Shown one piece after another: positions 44,701 through 54,200 of a DNA stretch of 64,000 bases (within the stretch, counting starts at the first letter, position 1; every line of letters begins with the position of its first letter). The notes beneath the pieces were generated by a model. The model had not been told where the DNA came from. It made no database searches and saw only the letters and a program-made list of their open reading frames with translations. This stretch comes from Ahaetulla prasina. Lineage: Eukaryota > Chordata > Lepidosauria > Squamata > Colubridae. A program made the translations under genes and the position numbers. The stretch covers positions 175,512,502 through 175,576,501 of the forward strand of contig NC_080541.1 in NCBI RefSeq assembly GCF_028640845.1, written 5' to 3'.

Positions 44701-45827
44701 TACAATGTGCAGCCAATACAAATGGCAGAAATGGAACAAAGTGCACTATTGTCTTTTTAATGTGTTTTTATTTCTTCACTAAATAACATATTGCTTTGGA
44801 AAATAGAGCCTGTGGTTATGAGTTGTTGCTGGATCCCTGATCTCTCATTGTTTTGTCTGCTAGAAAAGAATGAAGAGTTACTCCATGAAGAAGACTTATC
44901 TTTCTCCTTTAGTAGTGATGATTCCATCTCTGAGTTCAGTCTCACAGATGTCAGCTCGGATGAACTTTTCAGTGAAACAGAAGGTGTACAACTTTTTGGT
45001 AGGCACCACTTTATTTTGAAATACTTAACTATGATGTGGCTGCAGGGAAGGAGGGGAGCCAATACTAAAAAGATACCTCTTTCTTTCTCCACTTCTTGAA
45101 ACTTCAAGGTCTCTTTCATCACACTGGGGGAAAAACAGTATTTTGAGAGACTAAAAGGATTAACATTCTTTTCCAAGAGATTAATACCATTTCATTAAGC
45201 TGTTCAGCGTTCTCATTAGCAGGATTTGGAAGAACGGTTTCCCTAAATTTATGTGGATTTTGCTCTGTTCTAATCCTGCTAATTTACTTTTTTAAAAAAG
45301 AGAAGGTGGGCAGTTCCCAGCTTCTGTACATCTGGTTCCACTCCTCCATGCAAGAAGCTTCCAGTACTTTGCAGCTTCACTAGCTCATTGTGCCATATAT
45401 GCATGCCTTTGATGTCAGCTAAATGACCCTGCTTTTACAAAAATATACTAATTATTTAACAGGCTGTTTTAAAGCTCTTTTCAAATACCACACTTGCATC
45501 ACTTGGGGAAAAGAAAACCCACTAAAAGTTTGTACCACCCAGAGCCCATAAGAATTGAGCAGCTAATAAATTAGGTGGCTAATAAATTTAAATAAATAAA
45601 TAAATAAATAAATAAAGGGTCCTCTTGAAAATGTGTTAACTTATTCAATGGTTCATAGTAATGAAAGCTAATTATACTTCTTGTACCTTTTAGATGACAA
45701 GGTTTCTTTACCAAGTTTGAAACTGGAGAATATCCCCGGAAAGGCAATTGGTGGCATGTTGGAGAGGACAGAAATCAACAGTGAATTATCCACCAGTTTG
45801 CCTGAACTGAACTTCAGTGACCTTTAA
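29654..45827 (+). CDS. CCDC163: Coiled-coil protein, probable CCDC163 orthologue (11 coding exons)
   Basis: Exons 29654-29719, 35802-35835, 36766-36926, 37968-38049, 39583-39763, 40233-40300, 40427-40503, 41192-41292, 41759-41850, 44864-44998 and 45694-45827 join in one frame into 376 aa. The N terminus is MDWDARLSSILVETDSN. Residues 70-125, 140-155 and 175-270 are charged, leucine-spaced and likely coiled coil, with a QQQQ run near 110. Residues 290-330 are Ser/Asp/Glu-rich. No enzyme motif, signal peptide or membrane segment is visible, so it is probably an intracellular scaffold-type protein of unknown function. The name rests mainly on position: human CCDC163 is the divergent neighbour of MMACHC. 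Introns 1 and 6 appear to use GC donors. The first exon is probably preceded by a non-coding exon in the CpG island. Possible poly(A) signals are ATTAAA at 45872 and AATAAA at 46623 and 46926. Confidence 0.8.
30333..33040 (-). mobile_element. CR1/L3-type LINE, 5'-truncated, near-intact ORF2
   Basis: On the minus strand, 33058-32513 encodes part of an AP-type endonuclease (MGDFNLPS, MSWSDHFLLRLD). 32097-30556 encodes reverse transcriptase (FQSGFRPGYSTETALV, LLDLSAAFDTIDHG, GVPQGSILSPLLFNIY, CADDTQLYF) and the C-terminal region (RLHWLPVAFRVH, ELKTHLF). The last three pieces lie in one frame, broken only by stop codons ending at 31351 and 30979; a frameshift separates them from the endonuclease near 32060. 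The usual YADD reads CADD. The 3' end has ACCGCCCTTCTCCCGAAGG and an ATTTATTT tail at 30333. The element lies in intron 1 of the coiled-coil gene, antisense to it. Few lesions suggest a fairly young insertion. It is a mobile element, not a host gene. Confidence 0.9.
33328..34310. mobile_element. 983-bp hAT-type element, perfect target duplication
   Basis: Ends CAGGGGTGAAATGC and TTTAGATTTCACCCCTG, flanked by gttaggga at 33320-33327 and 34311-34318. No transposase was recognised. The interior has A- and T-rich inverted segments (33465-33630), an AAAAT run (33885-33915), a TG microsatellite (33997-34035) and a repeated motif GTGTAAAGTGTGAAAGTTGG (34040, 34136). Confidence 0.92.
33997..34035. 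repeat. (TG)n microsatellite
   Basis: A TG run interrupted by TATGTATG, inside the hAT-type element. Confidence 0.85.
34497..35188 (-). mobile_element. Second copy of the same LINE, 3' 0.7 kb only
   Basis: It is closely similar to 30333-31040 and in the same orientation, encoding RLHWLPVAFRVHFKV to HLFIRAGLA on the minus strand. It ends where the longer copy continues (GTAACGAGCGC), so it is a separate 5'-truncated insertion. One deletion near 35035 shifts the frame compared with the longer copy. Confidence 0.9.
35802..35835 (+). CDS. CCDC163: CCDC163-like coding exon 2
   Basis: A 34-bp microexon between ttcttttgcag and GTAAAA, phase 0 in and phase 1 out, encoding QHLNTDSISSK. Confidence 0.75.
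36377..36462 (+). mobile_element. tRNA-derived SINE head
   Basis: GTTTGATATAGTGGTTAAAGC is an A-box-like block and GAGTTCTAATCC a B-box-like block at the usual spacing. The 3' part has decayed beyond recognition. Confidence 0.65.
36766..36926 (+). CDS. CCDC163: CCDC163-like coding exon 3
   Basis: Acceptor tttttcacccctgcag and donor CCCAG|GTAATT; 161 bp, phase 1 to 0. It encodes a proline-rich linker and the start of the coiled coil (MANEELSTISQQLHSQAQ). Confidence 0.85.
37099..37240. mobile_element. Palindromic hAT MITE
   Basis: CAGGGGTCTCCAACCTTGG and CAAGGTTGGAGACCCCTG ends, flanked by ctttaaat and atttaaat (7 of 8 match). The left arm carries ACTTCAACTCCCAGAATGCC, the closest match in this family to the ZNF143/SBS motif. 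Confidence 0.92.
37968..38049 (+). CDS. CCDC163: CCDC163-like coding exon 4
   Basis: Acceptor tttctgcctctttag and donor GAAG|GTATGA; 82 bp, phase 0 to 1. It encodes ESLTQAVCRLKQEKEQQQQ, a heptad-like coiled coil. Confidence 0.88.
39583..39763 (+). CDS. CCDC163: CCDC163-like coding exon 5
   Basis: Acceptor tgattatttatgcag and donor GAGAG|GTCAGC; 181 bp, phase 1 to 2. It is the longest coding exon, encoding GEINRLQHNSPGSFESLLGY and onward. Confidence 0.88.
40233..40300 (+). CDS. CCDC163: CCDC163-like coding exon 6 with GC donor
   Basis: Acceptor tcttcttattccag; the exon ends AAACTTG and is followed by GCAAGT. Only the GC donor keeps the frame into exon 7 (LDCQEEEL); the nearby GT at 40305 would lead to an early TGA. 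Confidence 0.82.
40427..40503 (+). CDS. CCDC163: CCDC163-like coding exon 7
   Basis: Acceptor ttatccattag and donor TGTAAG|GTACAA; 77 bp, phase 1 to 0. Confidence 0.82.
41192..41292 (+). CDS. CCDC163: CCDC163-like coding exon 8
   Basis: Acceptor tatgtcctttccag and donor GTCAA|GTAAGC; 101 bp, phase 0 to 2, charged helical sequence starting MLEELINTHKAQVQD. Confidence 0.86.
41759..41850 (+). CDS. CCDC163: CCDC163-like coding exon 9
   Basis: Acceptor atttcttttaatcag and donor CTGG|GTAAGT; 92 bp, phase 2 to 1, encoding STVSDLKEQVKCLSLEEKY. Confidence 0.86.
41872..42025 (-). mobile_element. CR1 LINE 3' end, split by an LTR insertion
   Basis: The plus strand reads AACAAGAGTTGGAAGACACC and GGGTCTTCTAGTCCAATCCC, the complement of a CR1 3' end. 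The same element seems to resume at about 42640-42690 (CCCCTAATCATCTTTATTGC), beyond the LTR-like insertion. An AAATTCTGAAGGC duplication lies at 42010-42036. Confidence 0.75.
42050..42640 (+). mobile_element. Putative solo LTR, plus orientation
   Basis: It is related to the inverted copy at 4169-4782: both share CCTATATAAAGGATCTGC, CTCTGAGTCAGGCAAA and CTCCTGCCTGCCC or its close variant, in the same order. It starts TGTTGTGGTCTGCC. The right end lacks the GCTGTCAGCGGACA terminus, so it is truncated. The ORFs across it (41818-42513 minus, 41994-42440 plus) are incidental. Confidence 0.55.
42730..43620 (+). mobile_element. LINE ORF2 C-terminal part with 3' UTR
   Basis: The plus strand encodes [60 protein letters not shown] and LTPFLRGL then a stop. 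This is the region downstream of reverse transcriptase in CR1/L2/jockey-clade ORF2. The 3' tail is (AAATAAAT)n. It is the same family as 13066-13455, with about 5 in-frame lesions at most, and sits in intron 9 of the coiled-coil gene. Confidence 0.85.
43621..44863 (+). other. Remainder of intron 9 of the coiled-coil gene
   Basis: AT-rich, no gene or clear repeat. Confidence 0.6.
44864..44998 (+). CDS. CCDC163: CCDC163-like coding exon 10
   Basis: Acceptor ttttgtctgctag and donor TTTTG|GTAGGC; 135 bp, phase 1 to 1. It encodes the Ser/Asp/Glu-rich stretch LSFSFSSDDSISEFSLTD. Confidence 0.86.
45535..45617 (+). mobile_element. LINE/SINE 3' tail
   Basis: CCACCCAGAGCCCATAAGA then an (AAAT)n run, the usual 3' end of squamate retroposons. 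The body is missing. Confidence 0.5.
45694..45827 (+). CDS. CCDC163: CCDC163-like coding exon 11 (last)
   Basis: Acceptor cttgtaccttttag; 134 bp, phase 1, ending LPELNFSDL and TAA at 45825-45827. Confidence 0.86.
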
Positions 45828-48089
45828 AGCATCACTTAAGGGCTGCCTCATGCTTTTTAATGAGGAAACAAATTAAAGAGGAAAAAACATGAGTTGTTTT
45901 CAACATGATACGATGCTTTTGTGCAGATATTGCACGAGGTAGGAGGAAGAGGAGTGATTTTAACCCATGTCTTAAGTCATGTTGGTATGTCAGGATTTGC
46001 TGGGTAGATCTGGAATCATTTCAAGGACACAGTGTATCTTGTTAATAGCTTCCAGTGTCTCTTTCTAGAAATGAAACAATGATATTAATGAACCCCAATG
46101 TACATCAAATATGATATATATCTTTTTTTCCAAAACTTAAAATAGACTGTAACCTAACACAGGCAAGAAAAATATTCTGGAGGTTAATTCATCTTAAGCC
46201 TGTTAATTTGGTCAGTATCTGTAATCCAGGAAAGAAGGAAACATCTACTAAAGGACAGAAGAACTTATACTATTCTTGTATTACATGTATGAAACCATTA
46301 GTTTGCCAGTGGACCAGCAGGTGATTAAGACAAACTTTGCTATATATGGATGCATGTTACAGTTTTGTGGTAGTAGACAAATTTTCAGGACAGTGGATGG
46401 CTCATCATGAGCAACTGGAATTATTGGATAATTCTGGGTGCGCCCATCTTGTTTTCTTCACCACTGAGCAGTTACATTGTAGTCTTTGGAGTCATAAGGG
46501 AACTAATTTGTCTAAGTGACAGTGTGTCCAAGATTACTGATTTTGAATTAGGTGGGGAAGAAATCAGTGTAGCTTCTTAATTATCATGCCTTCGGTCATT
46601 TTCAGTGAATGGCAAATGTTAAAATAAAATCTCAGAGTCATGCTATAGTTAGGTTTTCATCCAAGCTAAAACTTAGCCTATATTATTTAAGTCAATGAGG
46701 AAATACGTCAAAGTACAGGTGGATTTATTTGTGATGAAGTTCTCCTTAGGTTGCATTGTGTCACTACCCTTTTGAATAGAAGAATATTACAGTAAAGGTT
46801 ACTTTCTCCTTGACAACTTTATGGTTAAAATCATACACACATGCAAGACATCCTTGCAACTTTTAAAGTGAAATATTTCCAATTGTGGGAATTATTAACA
46901 GAAAAGTCATGAATGACTTTTGAAAAATAAAGCTACAGTATACGAATATAGCATATTAGGTGTCTCTAATATTACATTTCTCAAATGTATAGTCTTTGCA
47001 TTTTTGTTAAAGTCTGGATTTAATTTGTGCAGTGATGCATTCTTATTGATTTAAAAATACAATTTAAAAAATAAGGCATGTTTTCCTTGCCAGTGTTTCT
47101 TCTTGTTTTTCTCAGTATATGGAATTCTCATTTTACTCCATGGAAGTAGAAAAGCATATTGAGCAAATAAACTTTTTGAGAAAACATTATTATCTGAATT
47201 GCAATCCCAGAATTCTTAATCAGAGAAGGTCCCAGATTTAGGCATATTTATAGTTACAAATTAACTAATTAGAATAGTTTAATGTAAAAGCTGTTTATCT
47301 TTTTCTGAACCATCCAGTTTCGAAGATAAGATTAAATTAATTTTGAATTGCAGCTCTTACAGTTGCATCTTCTTTTTCCAAGGCCTAGATGGAGTAGAGC
47401 CTGCTAAAATTGTCATGAAGTCCTCAATCTTATTCTGATTAACAGAACCCCTGGAATTCCTGTAGGTATAACATCAGCATACTGGACAAAGCTGCATCTC
47501 TCACATATTCTGTGTTGAAAAAGAGCCTTGAATAGGAACAACCCCAACCTCAGGGTTTAAGTAATTTCAGAAGAGGAAAAGGGTTACAGGCAAGGGAGAG
47601 GAGAAAAGGTAAGGAATTAGCAACAGGAGATTTAATCAGTGTATAGTCCAGTAATTCAGAGAGTGATGGGAAGAAGCAATGGTTGCTCCCACACTTTGCA
47701 TTCATGACCTGTTTGCTTCAGATTTGGGGAAGCATAGAGAAGTCTAATTCAGTCATCTCTGGACAGAACAATTTATCATAATGAATGTAGCTGATTGTAT
47801 TAATGCAATAAATTCATGCAATAAATTCATTCAGCATGTATTCATCAATAAACTGGACTTTGATAGAAATCTTCTTCTTTTCTGAAGTTTAGTTTTTGAA
47901 CAATGAAGAGGAATTAGGAAGAGAATAATTAGTCTTCAAGTCCTTAGAGAACATTGATAGGATGGAAGGCACAGATTTCTGAGAGATCGCATGCCAAAAG
48001 GCAGGTGTCATGACAGGGTAGGCACACTTCCCAGGTTTCAATATTGTAAATGACACTATTTAATCAAAAAGACCTAGAGTGTGCCAAAT

Positions 48090-48700
48090 ATATTGGCACA
48101 TACTAGCCAGGTGAAACTATGGGAAATTCATGGTTTCTGAAGTAAATTGGCCCTATGCCATGTAGGGCATTAGAGGTAATAATCACTGAACTGCAGTCAG
48201 AAGCAGACTGGCAACCAATGCAGCTGTGGAACAGAGATGTCATATGACATACTAAAACACGTTCATTATCTAAGCCGCTACATTCTGCACCCAATGTTTC
48301 TGAGTTGATTTTCAAGGGCAGCTCCATGTAGAGTGCATTGGAGTAGTTGAGCCTTGGGTTGTCACAGGGATAGATGGATGACTATCTGAAAGGACACAAC
48401 TTGTGCACTAAATTGAGCTGAATGCAGCCCCTTCCCTCATTGCACACCCTGCAAATGTGCTAGCTCATACAAGAGTATGGATGGAAGGTCCTTGAATGGA
48501 AGGTTCAGGGGGCCCTAATATCTACAACCACTCAGTCTTGGAAGGATTAAGTCAGTCATTTCCTTCCCATCTAGGCCCATACAGTCTCCAAGTACTCAGC
48601 CAGGATTTTAGAGCAACACTTGGTCGGTTTGGAATTGAGAGATATAATTGGGTATTGATATAGTCAAAGTCTAATTACATTTGCAGTGCTGTAAGTGATT
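48090..48700 (-). mobile_element. Old CR1/L3-type LINE fragment
   Basis: The plus strand reads CAGACTGGCAACCAATGCAG, TACATTCTGCACCCAATG, TCCATGTAGAGTGCATTGGA and AGTCTTGGAAGGATTAAG. These parallel the LINE at 30840-31330 in the same order but are much more diverged. Confidence 0.75.
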
Positions 48701-49689
48701 CAGAATAAGAATCTACTTAAGTAGGTTTTTCTTCCTCATCCTTGAATATAATTTATCTTTAAGCAAACTTCTTCAATACATTTTTAAGGCCATGAATTTT
48801 CTGCTCTGCAGTACTGAACTGATAATTTATGGTAAGTACATAAACATATAATGCATAGTAGGGCTACTAAACAGCTAAGATTTAATGATCACTAAATTGT
48901 AGCAAAAAGTTTATATTGTTTATCATCCTATTGCCATCTAGTGGCTATCTATTTTTGCAGCCTGGATCTGATAGCTATACCATAATGCATACTGCAATGG
49001 CAAACAGATTGGTTGCAATAATAGAGTTCCTTTTATTTTGATTAGTGTCCCACCCTTTCTAGCTTCAAAGGTAACGACTGAAAGTGATTTCTAGTTTCTT
49101 GCCAATGAACAAAATTACCCCTCAGCCTGGAATTAATAAAAATTAACCCACAGAAGCTATCAAAGCTTTCTGTCACCTTCAAAAGGATCTATAAGGACTT
49201 GGCACATTGCCCACTAATGCTGTTAAAGTGTCTACTGCTTGTGAAGTGAAATCTTGAGTACCACTTTGTACTAGCCTCAGGGAAACTACAACGCTAAAGG
49301 AGACAGCTGAGCTTAAAAGAAAAAGTAGAAAATCCTCTGCAGACTTGCCTAGGAATTCCTTGATACATTTGAGGCCCATCATAACTGAAGACCTGAGAAA
49401 TAGCCTAGTACAGGGACAGGGAACCCTTTTTGCAAGTGAAGGCTCGTTTTATTTATTTTCGGTGCTGAAGACCATAGAATGCATGGCAATGATGCTGGAC
49501 AAAAAAAATATCTCAGATTAAATCACTGGTCTTATTTTCAGAAGAGAGCTGTTAGTTTTTAGAAAACGAAGCTTAATAAAAACATTTGGGAGCTAATGCT
49601 ATTATTACATGTCTGACATAAGAATATTATATTATTTGCTGATTTCCTGCCTAATGATTGTGGGGAAAAATAGGAGGAAGGACTATTAG

Positions 49690-49745
49690 GTGTGTTCACT
49701 GCCTTGAATAATAAAATGATAAAGGCGGGATAAAAATCTAATAAA
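49690..49745 (+). mobile_element. LINE/SINE 3' tail fragment
   Basis: AAAGGCGGGATAAAAATCTA followed by ATAAAATAAG is a typical 3' end of squamate retroposons; nothing else of the element remains recognisable. Confidence 0.45.
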
Positions 49746-51215
49746 ATAAGAAAAAGTGATCTTGAAATGAAGAGTAGACCTGTGATGTTACAGGCTGGTT
49801 AAAAATTGGCTCTGAGGTTGTTTTATCCTACAAAAGGTCCACTTTCCGCTTAGAGATTCTAGTACAAAGATCCTCAATAAGTATCACTTTCGGGCTTCTC
49901 TATTTAAGCTGCCCCAATCCCAGAGTAAGTTGCTAGGTTCACAAATCATCCTGCATCCATTTTTTAAACGTGATCTTGACTAAACTACAAGTTTTCACAC
50001 TATGCCAAATCATAAACCTTGGGTTAAAAACCTCAATTGTTGGGTTTGCCCATCTTGTTCACTATAACCAAATAAACAATGTTACGCCTTATTTTTAGTA
50101 TATGAACCCAGCTTGTACATGAAAACATAGCACCTTTTGAATATGATGAATGACATGAATTGTCTAACCTTTGACAGAAGATGAAGAGGAAGAGAAGGGG
50201 ATAAAGGCTGCATGTGGAAACAGGCAAATTTCAGATGTTCATGCCTTCCAAGTAGCCAGGACTATTCAAGCTTGGTAAATAGTAGCACAGAAAGCTGGAT
50301 ACTGCTTTCAAACAGCAGCACCAAATTAGAGTTATTGCACAATCTTATTGTTCCAAGCACTGTCAACAATACTGGCAGGATTAAACATATACTTAGATAA
50401 AATAATTAGAATGACAAAAAACATCTTGTGTGCTATCCCTTGGTATTAAATAAAGGAGTACAATTTTCTCGCTAAACTGATGTTAAATCGAGTGCTGAAT
50501 TCAGTATAAACTACAAATGCTCTTATTCCCTGCAAAAAGACCATAAAGCAGAGCAGGGAAAGGGGCTTCAGTAGCAATAGTCAGACTATGCAGTATGAAT
50601 ACTGAATACCATTAACTGGAGTAGAAGATTATTGCTTTCTAACTTTGTCTCAACTTGCTAGAGACATTTGCATGGCCCCATATGAAAATGAATGCTGGAG
50701 TAATTTTCTTAGCATAATTCAGAGGGCCCTGATGAAATCACTACTTCCTTCTGGAACATGTTTTAAATCTTGATAGAAACATGAAGTGTAATTCAAAGAA
50801 AATAAGAGAGCCAACTTCATCTCCCAGTCACAGTTTCATTGCATTTCCATTCTCAAGAAACACATCATATTCCATATATTTCATATTTTTTACTTTTTGG
50901 GGAAAAAGCACCCCATACAGTGTATTTTTTCAGAATCCAACAATCCTATCTTTGATATGAAGCCAGCAGTTTTTTTCTCTAGCATTGCATGTATCCAGTC
51001 ACAGAAAATGAAGATGAACTGAGGAAAAGGTTTTGGTTAAGCTGATTCTCAAAAATAAAAAAAGGACAAGCGTTTTTAAAAACTATCAATCAACTCTATA
51101 GTTATTTGCATGTCAGTACAGCAGCTCCAAAATTGTAGAGTTGCTCCCCAGCTGGGATCCGTTACAAGTTTTGTAGCCTTTAACAGGTTCTGCTTCTTTT
51201 AAGTCTTTCAATTGT

Positions 51216-51260
51216 TTAATAGCTGTGGAGGGAAAGAGGTGTGTCTTCCATCATGTCATC
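51216..51260 (-). CDS. Mucin-like gene, exon 5 (last)
   Basis: Acceptor ctttcttacag before GATGACATGATGG; 14 codons and TAA, encoding the acidic end of the cytoplasmic tail. Confidence 0.82.
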   Translation of the reverse strand, partial: DDMMEDTPLSLHSY

Positions 51261-54200
51261 CTGTAAGAAAGAAAAAAACTTAATTTTGTGCTAGCCCAGA
51301 CATTAGTGAGAGATGTGTAAGTTATGTACTATATCAGAGGTGGATTTCAGCAGACTCTGACAGGTTCTGAAGAACCAATAGCGGAAGTTTTGAGTAGTTC
51401 GGAGAACCGGTAAATGCCACCTTTGACTGGCCCCGCCCCATCTATTCCCTGCCTCCCGAGTCCCAGCTGATCGGGAGGAAATGGGGATTTTGCAGTATCC
51501 TTCCGCTGCCACGCCCACCAAGCCATGCCCACAGAACCAGTACTAAAAATGTTTGAATCCTACCACTGTACTATATATATATTCTTAGTGACTTCTGAAC
51601 CATCGCTTAATGAATCTGAGCCTCTGCCATCTCAAAGAATTACCCTTTGCAACAGACAGACTAGGCAACTAATATTAAGGTACAGTGGCAGTGAGTGAGG
51701 CCATATCTCCTCTAGAGGAAAAACAACAGAACGGGTAAAAACCCAGCAGATGCTCACCATAGGCAAGTCCTGGAGACGTCTAAACCGTAGTCTACTGCCA
51801 CGTTGTCGATACCTCAAGAAACCCAGGAGAGTCAGAATCCCTACTATCACAACAAAAATTACAATGACAGCAATCACCAGGGGATCCTTTCCTATTGGAC
51901 TGACTACTGGTATACTGGGCAGACCTGAAAGCAATAAGAAGGCAGTAAAATGTAGTTCATCTTTTAAAGCTATGAAGGTTCATTCACCCAGCTACCTACG
52001 GTATTTTAACAATCAAAGGAATACATTCAGCCACATAACCCAAATCCAGCTTTGTATTTAATATTATTTATTCAAACTTGCAGTGCCTCCCCCAATATAC
52101 GTTTCCCCCAAAACTATTTTCAGGCAAAAGTACCAATTCCCAGCCGAATTTGGAGATGTCAGAAACTGAATAAGTAACTTTTTCCTTCTTTTTGCAGAAC
52201 ATATGCTTTGTCACTGTGCTATATAGTTCTCCCACAGTTTTATCCAAGATTGGGTTTAACTATTTCTCGGTTCTCACCAACCCATTCTAAATCGGTTGTT
52301 CCCTAGATGAGACAAGATGTATACCTTGATTGTTTCCCACATCAAATACAGTTGTCTTGTATTCATGTTTAGCTGGTTGCTCTGTCTCTGCTGATAGGAT
52401 TTTGTGAGGTAAGAGAGTAGAGGAGGCAACCTCAAAAGTTACTGATCGAGAAGTATTGGATGTAGTTATTGTGATCACTTGTTGACCAATAGTAGTCCTT
52501 GGAGATGATATGGAGGCAACAGTGTTCTCTTCTGTGAAAACCTTATGGTCCATGACTGGCGTGGTATTTTTTGCTGGCCCCGTGGTCATGAATGTAGAAG
52601 ATTTCAGCTGCGAAGCAGATGATGTTCCTGCAGAGAAACATTTAACTGTCAGTACAGTGGGGGATGGGTGAGAATCCTGGCTCTGCTTAATTCAGAAATA
52701 AAGAGAATCTACTTTGGCCAGACCTTTTCTGAATGTTTCTACAGTTCTAAAATAAAACTTGGTAGTTATCAAATCTAATCAAAAGTATGTGAATAAAGCA
52801 GGTCCACAGTTAGGACTCGAGTCTTGGGAGCAGGTTCTGTGAAGGTAACTGGAGCACCATGTTGCTCAGTTATCAGGAAAGAGTTTGATCCTATTGGACT
52901 CCAGAAAGCAGGCAGGGTCCTCATGACTATGAGCTCAGCCACTTCTATATTAGATCCATTTTCATCCTGACAAAAACCATGAACAATGTTCAATGTTTTA
53001 TGTTTTTACTGGTTGTGTATTATAATTTGTATAATTATTTCATATACTCTCTGGAGCCATCCAGAATTCTGGAGCCATCCTGAATTGGCTGAAAGATGGT
53101 GGCTATATTAATGTTTTTAAAAATAAAATAAAATAAAATAAAATAAAATAAAATAAAATAAAATAAAATAATAAAATAAAATAAAATAAAATAAAATAAA
53201 ATAAAATAATAAAATAAAATAAAATAAAATAAAATAAAATAAAATAAAATAAAATAAATAAAATAAAATAAAATAAAATAAAATAAAATAAAATAAAATA
53301 ATAAAATAAAATAAAATAAAATAAAATAAAATAAAATAAAATAAAATAAGATTGGTATGTGGTTGGTTGCTGGGTGCTAGTAATGGTGAATTCTTTCTTG
53401 AATGAGGAAGAATTTGATGTCTCATTTGATGTCACAGCACTTTTTACATCCACAGCTCAGAATTTGCCAAAGAATCCATGACAGCATTACTACATAGCGC
53501 ACAACCAACCTAACCAAATAAACCAAGATTGAAATACCCAGAATCATGAATCTTATCAACCTCTGCCTAACCACATACAGGTAGTCCTCGACTTACAACA
53601 GTTCATTTAGTGACCATTCAAAGTTATAATGGCACTGAAAAAATTGATTTATTTATGACAATTTTTCACACTTATGATTGTTGCAGCATCCCCATGGTCA
53701 CATAATCAATATTCAACAACCATGTTACTAATTTAACAACTGTAGTGATTCACTTAACAACTGTGACAAGAAAGATAATAAAATGGAGCAAAACTCACTT
53801 AACAATTGTCTCCCCTAGCAACATAAATTTTGGGCTCAATTATGGTCATAAGTCAAGAACTCCCTGTACTTTCAGTTCAACAGGCAAATATATCAACAAA
53901 TCAAAGGAACACATTTGAGATCACTACTTTCAGGAATAATTGTAGAGACTGTAATGCAATGCCTGGAATCAATAGCATTCCCATATATACAACTCAAATA
54001 TGGATCAGGTATATAGATGACATTCCTGTCATAAATCAAAAAGGGCCAACTAGAGAATACAAATGAAACCATTGACAAAACTTCAAAGGAATAAAATTCA
54101 CTAGGGAAGAAGAAAACAGCATCACACTATCCTTCCTGAATATTCTCATCAGTAGAGACAGTGATGGCAAATTAGAAATACAAGTCTATTGTAAAACCAC

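Larger units (their letters stand above)
45828..51215. other. Intergenic region between two converging genes
   Basis: It contains the 3' UTR of the coiled-coil gene at the left and the 3' UTR of the mucin-like gene at the right. Only old retroposon pieces were recognised between them (48090-48700, 49690-49745). In human the next gene beyond CCDC163 is TESK2; no kinase exon was seen here. Confidence 0.6.

Noticed and set aside
45828..51215. TESK2 exons beyond the coiled-coil gene
   Set aside because: No protein-kinase motif was found on either strand in this interval.
53103..53453. Hydrophobic 116- and 102-codon frames that resemble membrane proteins
   Set aside because: They translate the AAAAT array (TTTTA on the minus strand).
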